Position numbers and translations under genes: made by a program. Below are positions 43,990-54,290 of a stretch of 64,000 nt of DNA, piece by piece. Origin of the DNA: Ixodes scapularis (lineage: Eukaryota; Arthropoda; Arachnida; Ixodida; Ixodidae). Position 1 is the first letter of the stretch. Each line of letters starts with the position of its first letter. The stretch is taken from contig NW_024609835.1 of the NCBI RefSeq assembly GCF_016920785.2, positions 28,283,297-28,347,296 of the forward strand, read 5' to 3'. The notes beneath the pieces are model-generated. The model did no database searches, was not told where the DNA came from, and was given only the letters and a program-made list of their open reading frames with translations.

Positions 43990-46430
43990 AAACCGGCCAA
44001 GTTATCCGAGATCCAAAAAGCCGATCTCGCTCTTCATCAAAGTCACTGTGGGCTGGTTCACACACAAGGATCCGGTTTGTGTTAAGTGGTACGTCTCCAT
44101 CATTTCTCGGGGTAGTTTGTGGTTGTGTCGGAACATCTTGTTAAAAAAGGGTTGGCATCCGCAATCCCGGCAATGCATCGCGAGATGCGTGTGAGCGGTT
44201 CCTTTCATAGAACTGTGGTGTTCTCGTAGAATTATGTTGAGGCAACGCCCAGTCTGTCCTATGTAGGTACGCCCGCAGGAAAACGGAATCTTGTAGACCA
44301 CGCCTTCTATGCAGGCGACAAACTGACATTAAACATTAAACATTAAACTGCATTCCGTGTTTGATGCTGCAGCCACTGTGAGACTTAGGATCGTTATTTC
44401 TCGCGCGTTTGTTGACTGCGGAGCACACAGAGCTGAGCTTGTGGCAGGCGGAAAAAACAACATTCACGTTGTATCTTGAGGCGACTTTCTTGAGTCCGTG
44501 GGAAAGGCGGTGGATGTACGGTATGACTAGGTTTTCTTTTTCTCTTTCTGCTCGAGGTCACGTTGCTCGATCGCGGGATCTGTTTTAAGGTGTTTCACGA
44601 TTTTTTCGCAAGCTGAAGGAATGACCGAATTAGGATATCCCGAATCCTTGAGCCGTTGAATTTGGGACATGAAGCTGGAATTCAAATTGTGGATGCATGG
44701 GCTTGTTAGAGCAGTCCTCAGACAGGAAAATGCGATGCCTTGTTTGACGAGTTTGGAGTGGGCTGATTGAAAGTTAAGAAGAGCCTTCGCTGTTCTGGGA
44801 CTGTAACACCAGCAAACATGATCGTCCCCCACTTCGATGCGGAGATCCAGGAACTGAATGAGGTTTTGTTTTGGGGCTTCATAGGTGAAGTGAAGTCCTA
44901 GCCCTTTTTCCGTGAAGATCTTCAGCACATCGTCAAGCTTCTGCTCGAAATTAGCCCTCTCAACGAACACCAAATAATCGTGTACGTACCTAAACACTTT
45001 TTTGGTGTTTTTCTCCAAGCAGGGTTCTAGATCCCGATCGATCTTGCCTAGGAAGATGTTACTGAGCACAGGATCGAGCTACCCTAGACCCTGTGCATAC
45101 GCCGGACTTCTGTATGTACACCTTGTCCTGCCATCCGATGAGTGTGGACTTTAAATAAACGGACAGGAGTTCGAGAAAGTCTTCTACCGTAATCCCGCAT
45201 CGCGTCCTGAAGGCGCTTTCGTCGTTGTGTTCTGTGATGCACTCCTTGACACTAACCATGAGGTCGTCGTGTGGCATGGAATAATATAATTCTTCAACGT
45301 CGATGCTGAACGCGCTGCACCCGTGTGGGTTACTGACATTTAGAAAGTCAACAACCGTCTTGGAATTGGGGACGCAGATTGGGTCTACAATATGTAGGGA
45401 GTCGAGGTGCCTTTGCAAAAAGCCCGAAATTGCGTGTAACCAAGAATTCCGCTCGGACACTATGGTGCGAAAGGGGACTCCTGGTTTATGGGTTTTTGCC
45501 ACGAAAAATACGTCTAACGTGAGGTTTTTTCCTTTCTTTGCTCCTGCAGCAACACTGGTCAGGTTCAGTTGGTGAAGAAATTTGATGGTGGATTCCTTCA
45601 CCTTGGCGGGACGATCGGAGACCGCTCTAAAGTATTTTAGTACTGCTGTTGTTGCTTTTTTGGAGAACGTGCCGTCGGGTATGATGACAAAGCACCCTTT
45701 TTTGTCGGACAATATTATGTTCATGCTGTTGGACGCGAGAAAGTCAATCACGGGCTTGAGGCATTTGGTTCTTCGGCACCCTCCTTCGGATCTCCACAGG
45801 ACGTCCACACAATCAGCAACGCACCTTGGTCTGTCCTCTTCCGGTATTGCTCGTAAGATGGATCTCGACATGACCAACTTGTCTACTCTTCTGAGCATGG
45901 GCTCGAGGCAGAACTTAGGTACTTTTTTAAAAAAATCTTTAGGTGACTGTCTGGGACTTGAAGATCCCCGAGGATGACAACGTTACCTTCTTTGGCCTTA
46001 GTCCTCTTCTTGGGAGGCAGTGTAAGGCGCACCTGGGTCCAAAGAAACTCAGTAACCTGGGCAGAGGTCCTTGACCATTCTCGAAAAAGGCGGGATGCTT
46101 GAGGATGAGTAAGCCCCCGGGAACAAGCGATACGGAGACAGTCCTTAAAAAAGCGGACCTGCTGCCACCACTCCGAACACAAGATGCGACACAGCCTGTG
46201 GAGTGCCTCGGAGACGGAACCATCCACCCGCAAATGACTTGTAAATCCGGGGGGCACGTGGAGGATCTAGCGTACCAGGATGCGGTCCTTGCCTTGCAAA
46301 CATAGACAGCGACGAGGGATGATAAAATAGCGGGATTATGTACAAAGTCTTGAGAACACAGAAAAGAGCCCCTTGTAGAAGAAATGAAACCTAGCAAAAT
46401 GGACAATTGGGCGAGTTGGTAAGAGTTCAT
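43990..46430 (-). pseudogene. Penelope polyprotein, copy 1 (RT active site mutated)
   Basis: Penelope-like elements encode a telomerase-related RT joined to a GIY-YIG endonuclease. From 5' to 3' on the minus strand: N-terminal region (MNSYQLAQLSILLGF, 46430), RT body 45898-45059 (FVAKTHKPGVPFRTIVSE, FSIDVEELYYSMPHDDL), a frame break near 45060-45075 where extra bases interrupt SRVAP.LSNIFLGKIDRD, then RT 45069-44527 and the GIY-YIG domain at 44301-44002 (VYKIPFSCGRTYIGQTGRCL). The catalytic box reads YVHD instead of YVDD (codon 44980-44982). Several frameshifts; inactive. Confidence 0.85.
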
Positions 46431-46526
46431 AATTACTTACAGCGCGACTGGGACAAGGACAGACAGAGGAGAAAACACATGACAAGCGCTGAACTAGCAA
46501 CTGATTCTATTGAAAAGAAAATATAT
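46385..46526 (-). repeat. Penelope unit junction / terminal repeat, interrupted by Gypsy
   Basis: It contains CTAGCAAAATGGACAATTGG and the TACAGCGCGACTGGGACAAG block. It continues across the Gypsy insertion into 51372 (TGTGATGCTGCTGCTGCTCG), as shown by the intact junction at 43900-43950. Confidence 0.82.
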
Positions 46527-46808
46527 TGTAGTATTTACATTTGTCGGTCTTTTTAGTTTTGTCAAAGATGGCATAACAACGGACATCAGTTCTGTAATAA
46601 AAGAAGGTGCCACGCGCTGCCGGCCTCGAGGCCAGCGCTCGGTCAGACGTTTTGCCAACACTCGAACAGGACGGTTGTCTTTCCTTTCGCCACCGGGTAA
46701 ACCAGACAGGGTTCACTCGGGAAGACGGCTTCTCCTGCTCGGCCATGGAACACCGGCACCTCCGTCCGATGAGTCATAGCTTTAGCGCCCCGTAGGCGTA
46801 ATAGTACA
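46527..46808 (+). repeat. Gypsy 5' LTR
   Basis: 282 bp, bounded TG...CA; about 97% identical to the right LTR by eye. Differences include GAGTCATAGC versus GAGTCTTTCATAGC and GCCCCGTAGGCGTAATAG versus GCCTTGTAGGCGGAGTAG. It contains CAGTTCTGTAATAAAAGAAG. Confidence 0.93.
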
Positions 46809-47097
46809 TTTTGGCGACGAGGATGGGATTTCTTTAGTTTGAGCTGAATTTTTGTAAGCTTGTTCGAGTAGTTGGCAGCGCTCCGCGTCCCGGTCCAGTG
46901 GTTTGGAATACCGGCGCGTAACAGATTTTCTTTCGTTCCCTGGTTCCATATTTTTTTTCGTGTTTTTTTTTGTTGGTTTATGAGATTTTCGCGCGTTAAA
47001 TGATTTTTGCGTTCTCCTCCTTTAGTGCGATCAGTTCGCGTGGGACATTATTTTGTTCAATCTTCACTGGGGTTCTCAGTTTGTTCCAACCTTCGAG

Positions 47098-48087
47098 ATG
47101 ACTTCATCTTCCTCTTCCATTGTGGTTGGTTCGATGGCATTCCCACCGCCGGCCGTGTTTTTGGCTGTTCCTGGTCCACCGATAGTTGCTTGGCCAGCGT
47201 GGAAGCGTGGGTTTTTGACATACCTTGAAGCATCGGGTTTGCAGTGTGTCGAACCGTGTCGGAAAAAGGCGATTTTATTTTCACTATTGGGTACGGAAGC
47301 CCAGCGTATTGTAGACGCATTTCAATTGTATGAGACTCCTTCTGCAGAAGGAACCGATGAGTTCCTGATTTTCTTAGAGGCCGTTGGCAGGCATTTTGAA
47401 TTTTCTGGTAGTGTTGCTCTTGAGCGCCAGAAACTGCGCGCCTTGGTACAGCGTCCCGGACAGTCAGTCACCGAGTTTCTTGCCGAATTACGACATCAAG
47501 GCTCGTTCTGCGCTTATGGAAACGCTCTCGACGAAAGACTCTGTGGGGTGTTCTTGGAGGGTTTGGAATCCAGACGCGTTCAGGATCGCCTCCTGCGGGA
47601 ATGCGAGGGCAGCGAGGTACCGACCTTATCTCGAGCTATTCAGTTAGCACAGCAGTTTAAGCAGAGGGCGAAAACAGCCGCGAGTTTCCGGAGACGAGAA
47701 CAATCGCAAAAGACTCGGCGGAGATTCAGCGAATCGGGGAAGGACGTCTGCCAGGAACCCAAGATGGCGGCACAGCGTCGTCATCTTCATTCGAGCATCG
47801 CCAAGATGACTACGCCGGATACCCCTCGTGGCATCAACCTGGCTATCCCCTGTCCCAGCCTGGACCCAGAATGCCTTGGCTCCCATTGGCCGCTGGTCAC
47901 GTGCCCCGGTTTTCGGCGCGGGTGTTCCAGCCTCGACGAGATCGTGACCTTGCCCCTCCTCGAACTGGTGGAAACGCAGACGGCAGCGCTTGTTATTTTT
48001 GCGGACGCCGCAGCCATGACTGGGCGCTTTGCCCGGCGTCCCAGGCAGCTTGCTTCCTATGCGGGAAGCTGGGACATTTTGCAGTGA
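47098..48087 (+). CDS. Gypsy gag (native frame to about 47.7 kb)
   Basis: Gag forms the particle. The preferred start is the ATG at 47098 (MTSSSSSIVVGSMAFPPPAV). A typical retrotransposon gag core follows: PAWKRGFLTYLEASGL, LLGTEAQRIVDAFQL, FLEAVGRHFE, RQKLRALVQRPGQSVTEFLA, LRHQGSFCAYG. From about 47.7 kb this frame becomes unlike gag, while the -1 frame (open after a TAA near 47657) becomes proline/glutamine-rich and runs into the zinc knuckles. So the tail of this ORF is probably out of frame, because of either a programmed -1 shift or a single-base lesion. Confidence 0.78.
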   Translation: MTSSSSSIVVGSMAFPPPAVFLAVPGPPIVAWPAWKRGFLTYLEASGLQCVEPCRKKAILFSLLGTEAQRIVDAFQLYETPSAEGTDEFLIFLEAVGRHFEFSGSVALERQKLRALVQRPGQSVTEFLAELRHQGSFCAYGNALDERLCGVFLEGLESRRVQDRLLRECEGSEVPTLSRAIQLAQQFKQRAKTAASFRRREQSQKTRRRFSESGKDVCQEPKMAAQRRHLHSSIAKMTTPDTPRGINLAIPCPSLDPECLGSHWPLVTCPGFRRGCSSLDEIVTLPLLELVETQTAALVIFADAAAMTGRFARRPRQLASYAGSWDILQ

Positions 48088-50516
48088 TGTGCCAGAGTCG
48101 TCGCCCGCCGTCGGCGGCCTTCGCCTACGACCGCAGACAAGCGTCGTTTCCTGTCCAGGGCCGAGGTTCTCGGCGAAGCTTCGCTGACCGACAGTCCCGA
48201 GGAGTCAGGACCAACCTGGTGGGCATGGTCGACCCACCGCCGGCTCCAGAGATCCTACCAAGTGTTACGTTCGCGGAGGATCCACTACCCGTCGAGACAA
48301 CTGAGAGAGGAGAGGGTGGCATCGTTCGTCGAGATGCATTCATGGCCGAAATCACGGTAAATGACACACCTCTTCGAATTCTTGTTGATACTGGTTCATT
48401 CGTATATATTTTAAATGAGCGTACCTTTAAGGAAGTTAACAAGAATAACAAGATAAGGTTATACCCACCGTCGAGGACCCTCGTCCACTATATGCAAGAC
48501 ACCATCCCTGTGCTCGGATGTTTTGTGGGACAAGTAAATTTTAAGGATTGCTGGACATCGCTGGAATTTTACGTAACCAGGACGGGACGTTCGTTGCTCG
48601 GAATCGACGCGGTCCGAAAAATGAAACTTGTGCTGAATGGTGCTAAGTACGAATGTTTGTACGCTAATGCAGCTCACGGAGGAGGAGCACCGCAGTGGAA
48701 TGTGAGGGCCACGCCCAATCCGCCGCGGAGAACTACAAGTGTGATCCGTGAGCATTACTGGTGGCCTCTCATGAACCAACATATAAAGAACAAGATAGAA
48801 AACTGTACAGTGTGCCACTCAACTGACAAGACAGTGAAGGCTGCGCCGGCTCCTCTGCAGCCCATCCAGTTTCCTAGTCAACCCTGGGAAAAGCTCGGCA
48901 TTGACATTGTGGGTCCGATTGATCGTGCACCACCCAGTCAAAGATTTTTCATTGTCCTAATAGACTACTACTCTAAGTGGCCAGAAGTTCAAGCCACGTC
49001 GTCGGTAACGTCAGCGACCGTCATCAGCTTTCTGAAGAATGTTTTTTCACGTGAAGGACTTCCCTGTGTGATTGTTTCTGACAATGGGGTCCAATTCACC
49101 TCTCGAGAGTTTCAGGATTTTCTACGCCAGAATGGTATTAAACATAAGAAAACATCGTTCTATCATCCTCAAAGCAACGGGCAGGTTGAAAGGTTTAATC
49201 GCGTTTTGAAATCTTGGCTTCAGTTGGCCGTTGTGCAAGGTCGTTCCCTTCCAGACGCCGTTCGGGACCACCTGGAAGCATATCGTCGTACGGTACATCC
49301 AACAACAGGGCTCGCACCGTCTATTCTTCTGCATGGAAGAATTCACAGGTCAAGACTAGATGTACAGGGTATGCCAACCCACGAAGTTCCTGCTGACCTT
49401 CCAGAGAGACGGGCTCAACTCCAACAAAGAGTCGACAGGTATCAGCAACACATGAAATCTTACTCGGATCATCGTAGAGCGGTGCGAACACCTCGGTTTC
49501 ACCCGGGCCAAGCTGTCCGTGTCTTCAAGCCCATTCATCAGAATAAACTTCACAGTAGATACACTGAACCACAAATGATACAAGCACAGCTAGGACCTGC
49601 AACATATCAACTAGCTGATGGTAGAAGATGGAATGCAGCGAAACTCACAAAAGCTGCACAACTGCCTTCGATACAAGTTTCTGACCAAGGCTGGGATGAC
49701 GATGATGATGATGACGATAGAGGTTCTAGTGAACTCGCAGCGTCTGGTCTCTTGAGGAGACCCGGTTCTCCTGCTGCACGGGTGGCAGGTACAGCCCGCC
49801 ATGCAACTCTGGGTTCTCCCAAGAGGCAAGATCTTCCTGCTGCATTCACTGGTGTCCATGGTCAAGGTCTCGCTGTGGACCCCGGGCATCTTGTGGCGCC
49901 CGGCAGCACTCCAGTGCCAGGGTCTCCTGCTACTGGTCCTGGGCCTGTCCTTCGGCGTGTTCCTGTTCCTGGGCCTGTCCTCGGGCCTGCTTCCGTTCCT
50001 GGGCCTGTCCCCAGGCCTGTTTCAATTCCTGGGCCTGTCCCCAGGCTTATTCCTGTTCCTGGGCCTGTCCTCGGGCCTGCTTCCGTTCCTGGGCCTGTCC
50101 CCGGGCCTGTTCCAATTCTTGGGCCTGTCCCCATGCTTATTCCTGTTCCGGGGCTTGAGCAGCCTGTGCATGAAAATATTGAACTGCCCATCTCCGATCT
50201 GGACGCTTTCCCAGATCCCCGTGATGAACTTCTCAGTGTTCCTTTGCCGAGGACGAGTAGTCCTCTGGACGCTCGTTCCAGCACGCCATTGTCGACGCCT
50301 CCACTTGAAGACTCCGGTGACGAGAACACAACGGAATTACACGCACCACCTTCGACCTCTGAGTCATCTAGAGCTCCTAACATATTTTCTCAGCCACGAA
50401 CAGCACAAAGTCGACCAATACGCAAAAAAAGACTTCCACTGAAATTTAGGGACTACATCCTCGCAGTTGGTAATGGTAGTTTGGACTCAGACTCTGAATT
50501 TAGTGACAATAATTAG
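47871..50516 (+). CDS. Gypsy zinc knuckles + protease fused to integrase, no RT
   Basis: The frame is open from about 47660; 47871 is merely its first ATG. Order: two knuckles (CYFCGRRSHDWALC, CFLCGKLGHFAVMC), an aspartic protease (LRILVDTGS at residues 170-178, LLGIDAVRKMKL), and then, within about 30 residues, the integrase HHCC remnant (HYWWPLMN...CTVC). The DDE core has D345 (GIDIVGP), D404 (SDNGVQF) and E440 (NGQVERFN), an exact D-X35-E spacing. The C-terminal region includes YSDHRRAVRTPRFHPGQAV, an acidic D8 run, a 10-residue PGPV repeat and an Asp/Ser-rich end. All RT and RNase H sequence (normally about 500 residues) is missing, yet the frame stays open across the junction near 48.66-48.72 kb. 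Confidence 0.88.
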   Translation: MPWLPLAAGHVPRFSARVFQPRRDRDLAPPRTGGNADGSACYFCGRRSHDWALCPASQAACFLCGKLGHFAVMCQSRRPPSAAFAYDRRQASFPVQGRGSRRSFADRQSRGVRTNLVGMVDPPPAPEILPSVTFAEDPLPVETTERGEGGIVRRDAFMAEITVNDTPLRILVDTGSFVYILNERTFKEVNKNNKIRLYPPSRTLVHYMQDTIPVLGCFVGQVNFKDCWTSLEFYVTRTGRSLLGIDAVRKMKLVLNGAKYECLYANAAHGGGAPQWNVRATPNPPRRTTSVIREHYWWPLMNQHIKNKIENCTVCHSTDKTVKAAPAPLQPIQFPSQPWEKLGIDIVGPIDRAPPSQRFFIVLIDYYSKWPEVQATSSVTSATVISFLKNVFSREGLPCVIVSDNGVQFTSREFQDFLRQNGIKHKKTSFYHPQSNGQVERFNRVLKSWLQLAVVQGRSLPDAVRDHLEAYRRTVHPTTGLAPSILLHGRIHRSRLDVQGMPTHEVPADLPERRAQLQQRVDRYQQHMKSYSDHRRAVRTPRFHPGQAVRVFKPIHQNKLHSRYTEPQMIQAQLGPATYQLADGRRWNAAKLTKAAQLPSIQVSDQGWDDDDDDDDRGSSELAASGLLRRPGSPAARVAGTARHATLGSPKRQDLPAAFTGVHGQGLAVDPGHLVAPGSTPVPGSPATGPGPVLRRVPVPGPVLGPASVPGPVPRPVSIPGPVPRLIPVPGPVLGPASVPGPVPGPVPILGPVPMLIPVPGLEQPVHENIELPISDLDAFPDPRDELLSVPLPRTSSPLDARSSTPLSTPPLEDSGDENTTELHAPPSTSESSRAPNIFSQPRTAQSRPIRKKRLPLKFRDYILAVGNGSLDSDSEFSDNN
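49935..50154 (+). repeat. 30-bp minisatellite inside Gypsy ORF
   Basis: About seven units of 30 bp, like GTTCCTGGGCCTGTCCCCGG. Units alternate so that three consecutive units (90 bp) repeat as a block. It is in frame, encoding VPGPV(L/P)(G/R)P(A/V)(S) ten-residue repeats. Confidence 0.9.
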
Positions 50517-51066
50517 AAAGGTTTTGTAATTCTTGCCAGTTAGGTTTTCTGATAGTTGTCATTTGTCATGAGCAATGTTTACTTGCTATAGGAAATAAAT
50601 CAGTCACTGTCATAGAAAATCCTTGGCCAAGGAGAAATGTCCATGACAAACACAAAAATACCAACATATAACACCACTAACAAAATAACAACCAATACTG
50701 CACATGTGTCCTGGACATTTTTGAAATAAGTGGAATGTGCGGGTTCATATACGCATGGTGTTCTCTCTTTTTTTTTTTCAACAAAGGGGGAAAGCTTTAT
50801 ATGTAGACTTCATGAGACGATGAAACTGGTTGAACTTTTCGGAGTGTTGAGAGGTCGCGAGTGAGAAATGGAACTCTTTTCATTTTCGTGTTAAAGTGCA
50901 CAAAGTTTTATAGATAATGAATATTTTCCGCAAGGTGATTAACATTTTCACTTAGGACATTTTGTATATTCGTTAAGTTCGGAGACGTGTTAACTTTAGT
51001 AATTTGTTAAAAGGTTGCAAAGCGTTTAACGTACGTTCTTATTCTACACCTCTCTCATAAATCATT

Positions 51067-51080
51067 GAAGGAAGGGAGAG
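51067..51080 (+). promoter_or_regulatory. Polypurine tract of Gypsy element
   Basis: GAAGGAAGGGAGAG directly before the TG of the right LTR; the expected primer site for plus-strand synthesis. Confidence 0.8.
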
Positions 51081-51366
51081 TGTAGTATTTACATTTGTCG
51101 GTCTTTTTAGTTTTGTCAAAGATGGCATAACAACGGACATCAGTTCTGTAATAAAAGAAGGTGCCACGCGCTGGCGGCCTCGAGGCCAGCGCTCGGTCAG
51201 ACGTTTTGCCAACACTCGAACAGGACGGTTGTCTTTCCTTTCGCCACCGGGTAAACCAGACAGGGTTCACTCGGGAAGACGGCTTCTCCTGCTCGGCCAT
51301 GGAACACCGGCACCTCCGTCCGATGAGTCTTTCATAGCTTTAGCGCCTTGTAGGCGGAGTAGTACA
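51081..51366 (+). repeat. Gypsy 3' LTR
   Basis: 286 bp, pairs with 46527-46808. High identity between the two LTRs implies a recent insertion relative to its decayed surroundings. Confidence 0.93.
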
Positions 51367-53633
51367 GATATGTGATGCTGCTGCTGCTCGTGCAGGCATG
51401 CCCTTCCGTGGCCCTGGCGCTTCTTTCACTCAATACGAAACCGGCCAAGTTATCCGAGATCCAAAAAGCCGATCTCGCTCTTCATCAAAGTCACTGTGGG
51501 CTGGCTCACACACAAGGATCCGGTTTGTGTTATGTGGTACGTCTCCATCATTTCTCGGGGTAGTTTGTGGTTGTGTCGGAACATCACTGTAGTCTTGTTA
51601 AAAAGGGGTTGGCATCCGCAATCCCGGCAATGCATCGCGAGATGCGTGTGAGCGGTTCCTTTCAGAGAACGGTGGTGTTCTCGTAGTCTTATGTTGAGGC
51701 AACGCCCAGCCTGTCCTATGTAGGCACGCCCGCAGGAAAACGGAATCTTGTAGACCACGCCTTTTATGCAGGCGACAAACTGCATTCCGTGTTTGATGAT
51801 GCAGCCGCTGTGAGACGTAGGATCACTATTTCTCGCGCGTTTGTTGACTGCGGAGCACACAGCTTGGGGCGGGCGGAAAAAACAACATTCACGTTGTATC
51901 CTGAGGCGACTTTCTTGAGTTCGTGGGAAAGGCGGTGGGTGTATGGTATGACTAAGGTTTTCTTTTTCTCTTTCTGCTCGAGGTCACGTTGCTCGATCGC
52001 GGGATCTGTTTTAAGGTGTTACACGATTTTTTCGCAAGCTGAAGAAATGACCGAATTAGGATATCCCGAATCCTTGAGCCGTTGAATTTGGGACATGAAG
52101 CTGGAATTCAAATTGTGGATACATGTGCTTGTTAGAGCAGTCCTTAGACAGGAAAATGCGATGCCTTATTTGACGAGTTTGGAGTGGGCTGATTGAAAGT
52201 TAAGAAGAGCATTCGCTGTTCTGGGACTGTAACACCAGCAAACATGATCGTCCCCCACTTCGATGCGGAGATCCAGGAACTGAATGAGGTTCTGCTTTGG
52301 GGCTTCATAGGGGCTTCACATCATTCCGGTTTGGTTAAAACGACAGTTATACTTTACTCTTGTTCATTCTCGTTTAAATTACTGCAGTTTGGTATGGGGT
52401 ACGTGCTCACAGACCTGTATATCCAAGCTGCTCATTCTACAGAAAAGAGCAGTACGGTCAATTGCCAATATCTCATATAAGGAACACTCTAGCCCATATT
52501 TTATCAAGTATTCTCTTACTACGGTAGAACAATCACTCATTCAAAAACTGGCAATTTACATGTTTTACAAAATAAAAGCACACCCTCAGTTTGTACATGA
52601 AAATTACATCAACAATGCATCAATATACTCATTTCGCCATACCCACTACACTCAGTCCAGAGTACGCACAAACTACGGTAAACAAAGAATACTTAATCAG
52701 ATCGCACAGCTATTAAACAACCACCCTGAAATACTGTCCATGATAAATAATTCCAATGCAATATACACATTTAAACGAACACTGAAAACGTACTTTTCAG
52801 GTATAACATGATTTATTAAAGTTTCCGGCCGCATTTCTTTTGTTATATCAATGTATCTTAGTGTAATCCCACTATTAGTATTTGATTGTTTTTGTTCCTA
52901 TGTTTCTGTACGTTGTGCTGCTGACTGTACAGGGGGATGGAGCACTGTCAGGCGATTTAAATCGCCTTTTGCCCCATCCTCCTAGACACTTGTCTGAATA
53001 AAGAATATTATTATTATTATTATTATTATAAGTGAAGTCCTAGCCCTTTTTCCGTGAAGATCTTCAGCACATCGTCAAGCTTCTGATGGAAATTAGCCCT
53101 CTCAACGAACACCAAATAATCGTCTACGTACCTAAACACTTTTTTGGTGATGTATTCCAAGCAGGGTTCTAGATCCCGATCGATCTTGCCTAGGAAGATG
53201 TTACTGAGCATAGGAGCCACCCTAGACCCTATGCATACGCCGGACTTCTGTATGTACACCTTGTCCTGCCATCCGATGAGTGTGGACTTTAAATAAACGG
53301 ACAGGAGTTCGAGAAAGTCTTCTACCGTAATCCCGAATCGCGTCCTGAAGGCGCTTTCGTCGTTGTGTTCTGTGATGCACTCCTTGACACTAACCATGAG
53401 GTCGTCGTATGGCATGGAATAATATAATTCTTCAACGTCGATGCCGAACGCGCTGCACCCGTGTGGGTTACTGACATTTAGAAAGTCAACAACCGCCTTG
53501 GAGTTGGGGACGCACATTGGGTCTACAATATGTAGGGAGTCGAGGGGCCTTTGGAAAAAGCCCGAAATGGCGTGTAACCAAGAATTCCGCTCGAACACTA
53601 TGGTGCGAAAGGGGACTCCTGGCTTATGGATTT
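51367..53633 (-). pseudogene. Penelope copy 2, 5'-truncated, interrupted
   Basis: Minus strand: RT part 53633-53031 with an intact YVDDYLVF box and FGIDVEELYYSMPYDDL, then an insertion (52312-53030), then the linker and GIY-YIG domain 51860-51450 (VYKIPFSCGRAYIGQAGRCL, HCRDCGCQP, KLPREMMETYHITQTGSLCV). It starts abruptly at the head-to-head junction in the middle of the TFRTI-region and lacks the N-terminal half. Confidence 0.83.
52312..53030 (+). mobile_element. CR1-like LINE 3' fragment inserted in Penelope copy 2
   Basis: Plus strand, open in pieces. LLILQKRAVRSIANISYKEH followed by YSLTTVEQSLIQKLAIYMFY is the typical C-terminal region of CR1/Jockey-group reverse transcriptases (LQKRA.R.I........L......L). 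It ends with TGAATAAAGAATATT and an (ATT)n tail at 53005-53030. Only the last 700 bp of the element is present. Confidence 0.75.
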
Positions 53634-54150
53634 CCGCCCGCCACAAGCTCAGCTCTATGTGCTCCGCAGTCAACAAACGCGCGAGAAATAACGATCCTAA
53701 GTCCCACAGCGGCTGCAGCATCAAACACGGAATGCAGTTTGTCGCCTGCATAGAAGGCGTGGTCTACATGATTCCGTTTTCCTGTGGGCGTGCCTACATA
53801 GGACAGACTGGGCGTTACCTCAACATAAGACTACGAGAACACCACAGTTCTCTGAAAAGAACCGCTCATACGCATCTCCCGATGCATTGCCGGGATTGCG
53901 GATGCCAACCCTTTTTTAACAAGACTACAGTGATGTTCCAACGCAACCACAAACTACCCCGAGAAATGATGGAGACGTACCACATAACACAAACCGGATC
54001 CTTGTGTGTGAACCAGCCCACAGTGACTTTGATGAAGAGCGAGATCGGCTTTTTGGATCTCGTATAAGTTGGCCGGTTTCGTATTGAGTGAAAAAAGAAG
54101 CGCCAGGGCCACGGAGGGCACGCCTGCACGAGCAGCAGCAGCATCACATG
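53631..54150 (+). pseudogene. Penelope copy 3, GIY-YIG end only
   Basis: It starts in the linker (HKLSSMCSAVNKRARNNDPK) and reads uninterrupted through VVYMIPFSCGRAYIGQTGRY and the CRDCGCQPFFNKTTVMFQ segment to FLDLV at 54067. Its 3' UTR runs directly into copy 4, the expected tandem configuration. Confidence 0.83.
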
Positions 54151-54290
54151 TCTTTTCTTTTCAATAGAATCAGTTGCTAGTTCAGCGCTTGTCCTGTGTT
54201 TTCTCCTCTTTCTGTCCTTGTCCCAGTCGCGCTGTAAGTAATTATGAACTGTTACCAACTCGCCCAATTATCCATTTTGCTAGGTTTCAA
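54150..54290 (+). repeat. Penelope unit junction / terminal repeat, copy 3 to copy 4
   Basis: It contains GTTGCTAGTTCAGCGCTTGT and TCGCGCTGTAAGTAATTATG and is nearly identical to 56733-56870 at the other end of copy 4. No hammerhead core (CTGATGA...GAAA) was found in it by eye. Confidence 0.82.

Larger units (their letters stand above)
46527..51366 (+). mobile_element. Ty3/Gypsy element lacking reverse transcriptase
   Basis: 4840 bp. LTRs start TGTAGTATTTAC and end TAGTACA. After the left LTR comes TTTTGGCGACGAGGATGGGA, a primer-binding-site-like TGG start (the tRNA is not identified). Before the right LTR is a purine tract (51067-51080). It is inserted in a Penelope junction; the flanks share ATAT (46523-46526 and 51368-51371), with a mismatch if the duplication is 5 bp. 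The coding region has gag, protease and integrase but no RT or RNase H. Confidence 0.9.

Noticed and set aside
48087..48451. Minus-strand ORFs across the Gypsy protease region
   Set aside because: Antisense shadows of the conserved protease frame.
53441..54067. One continuous 208-codon ORF across 53441-54067
   Set aside because: It crosses the head-to-head Penelope junction; its first 65 codons are antisense of copy 2 RT and only the part from about 53640 is real GIY-YIG sequence.
54150..54290. Hammerhead ribozyme in Penelope terminal repeats
   Set aside because: Known for this class of element, but I could not find the CTGATGA...GAAA core in these repeats.
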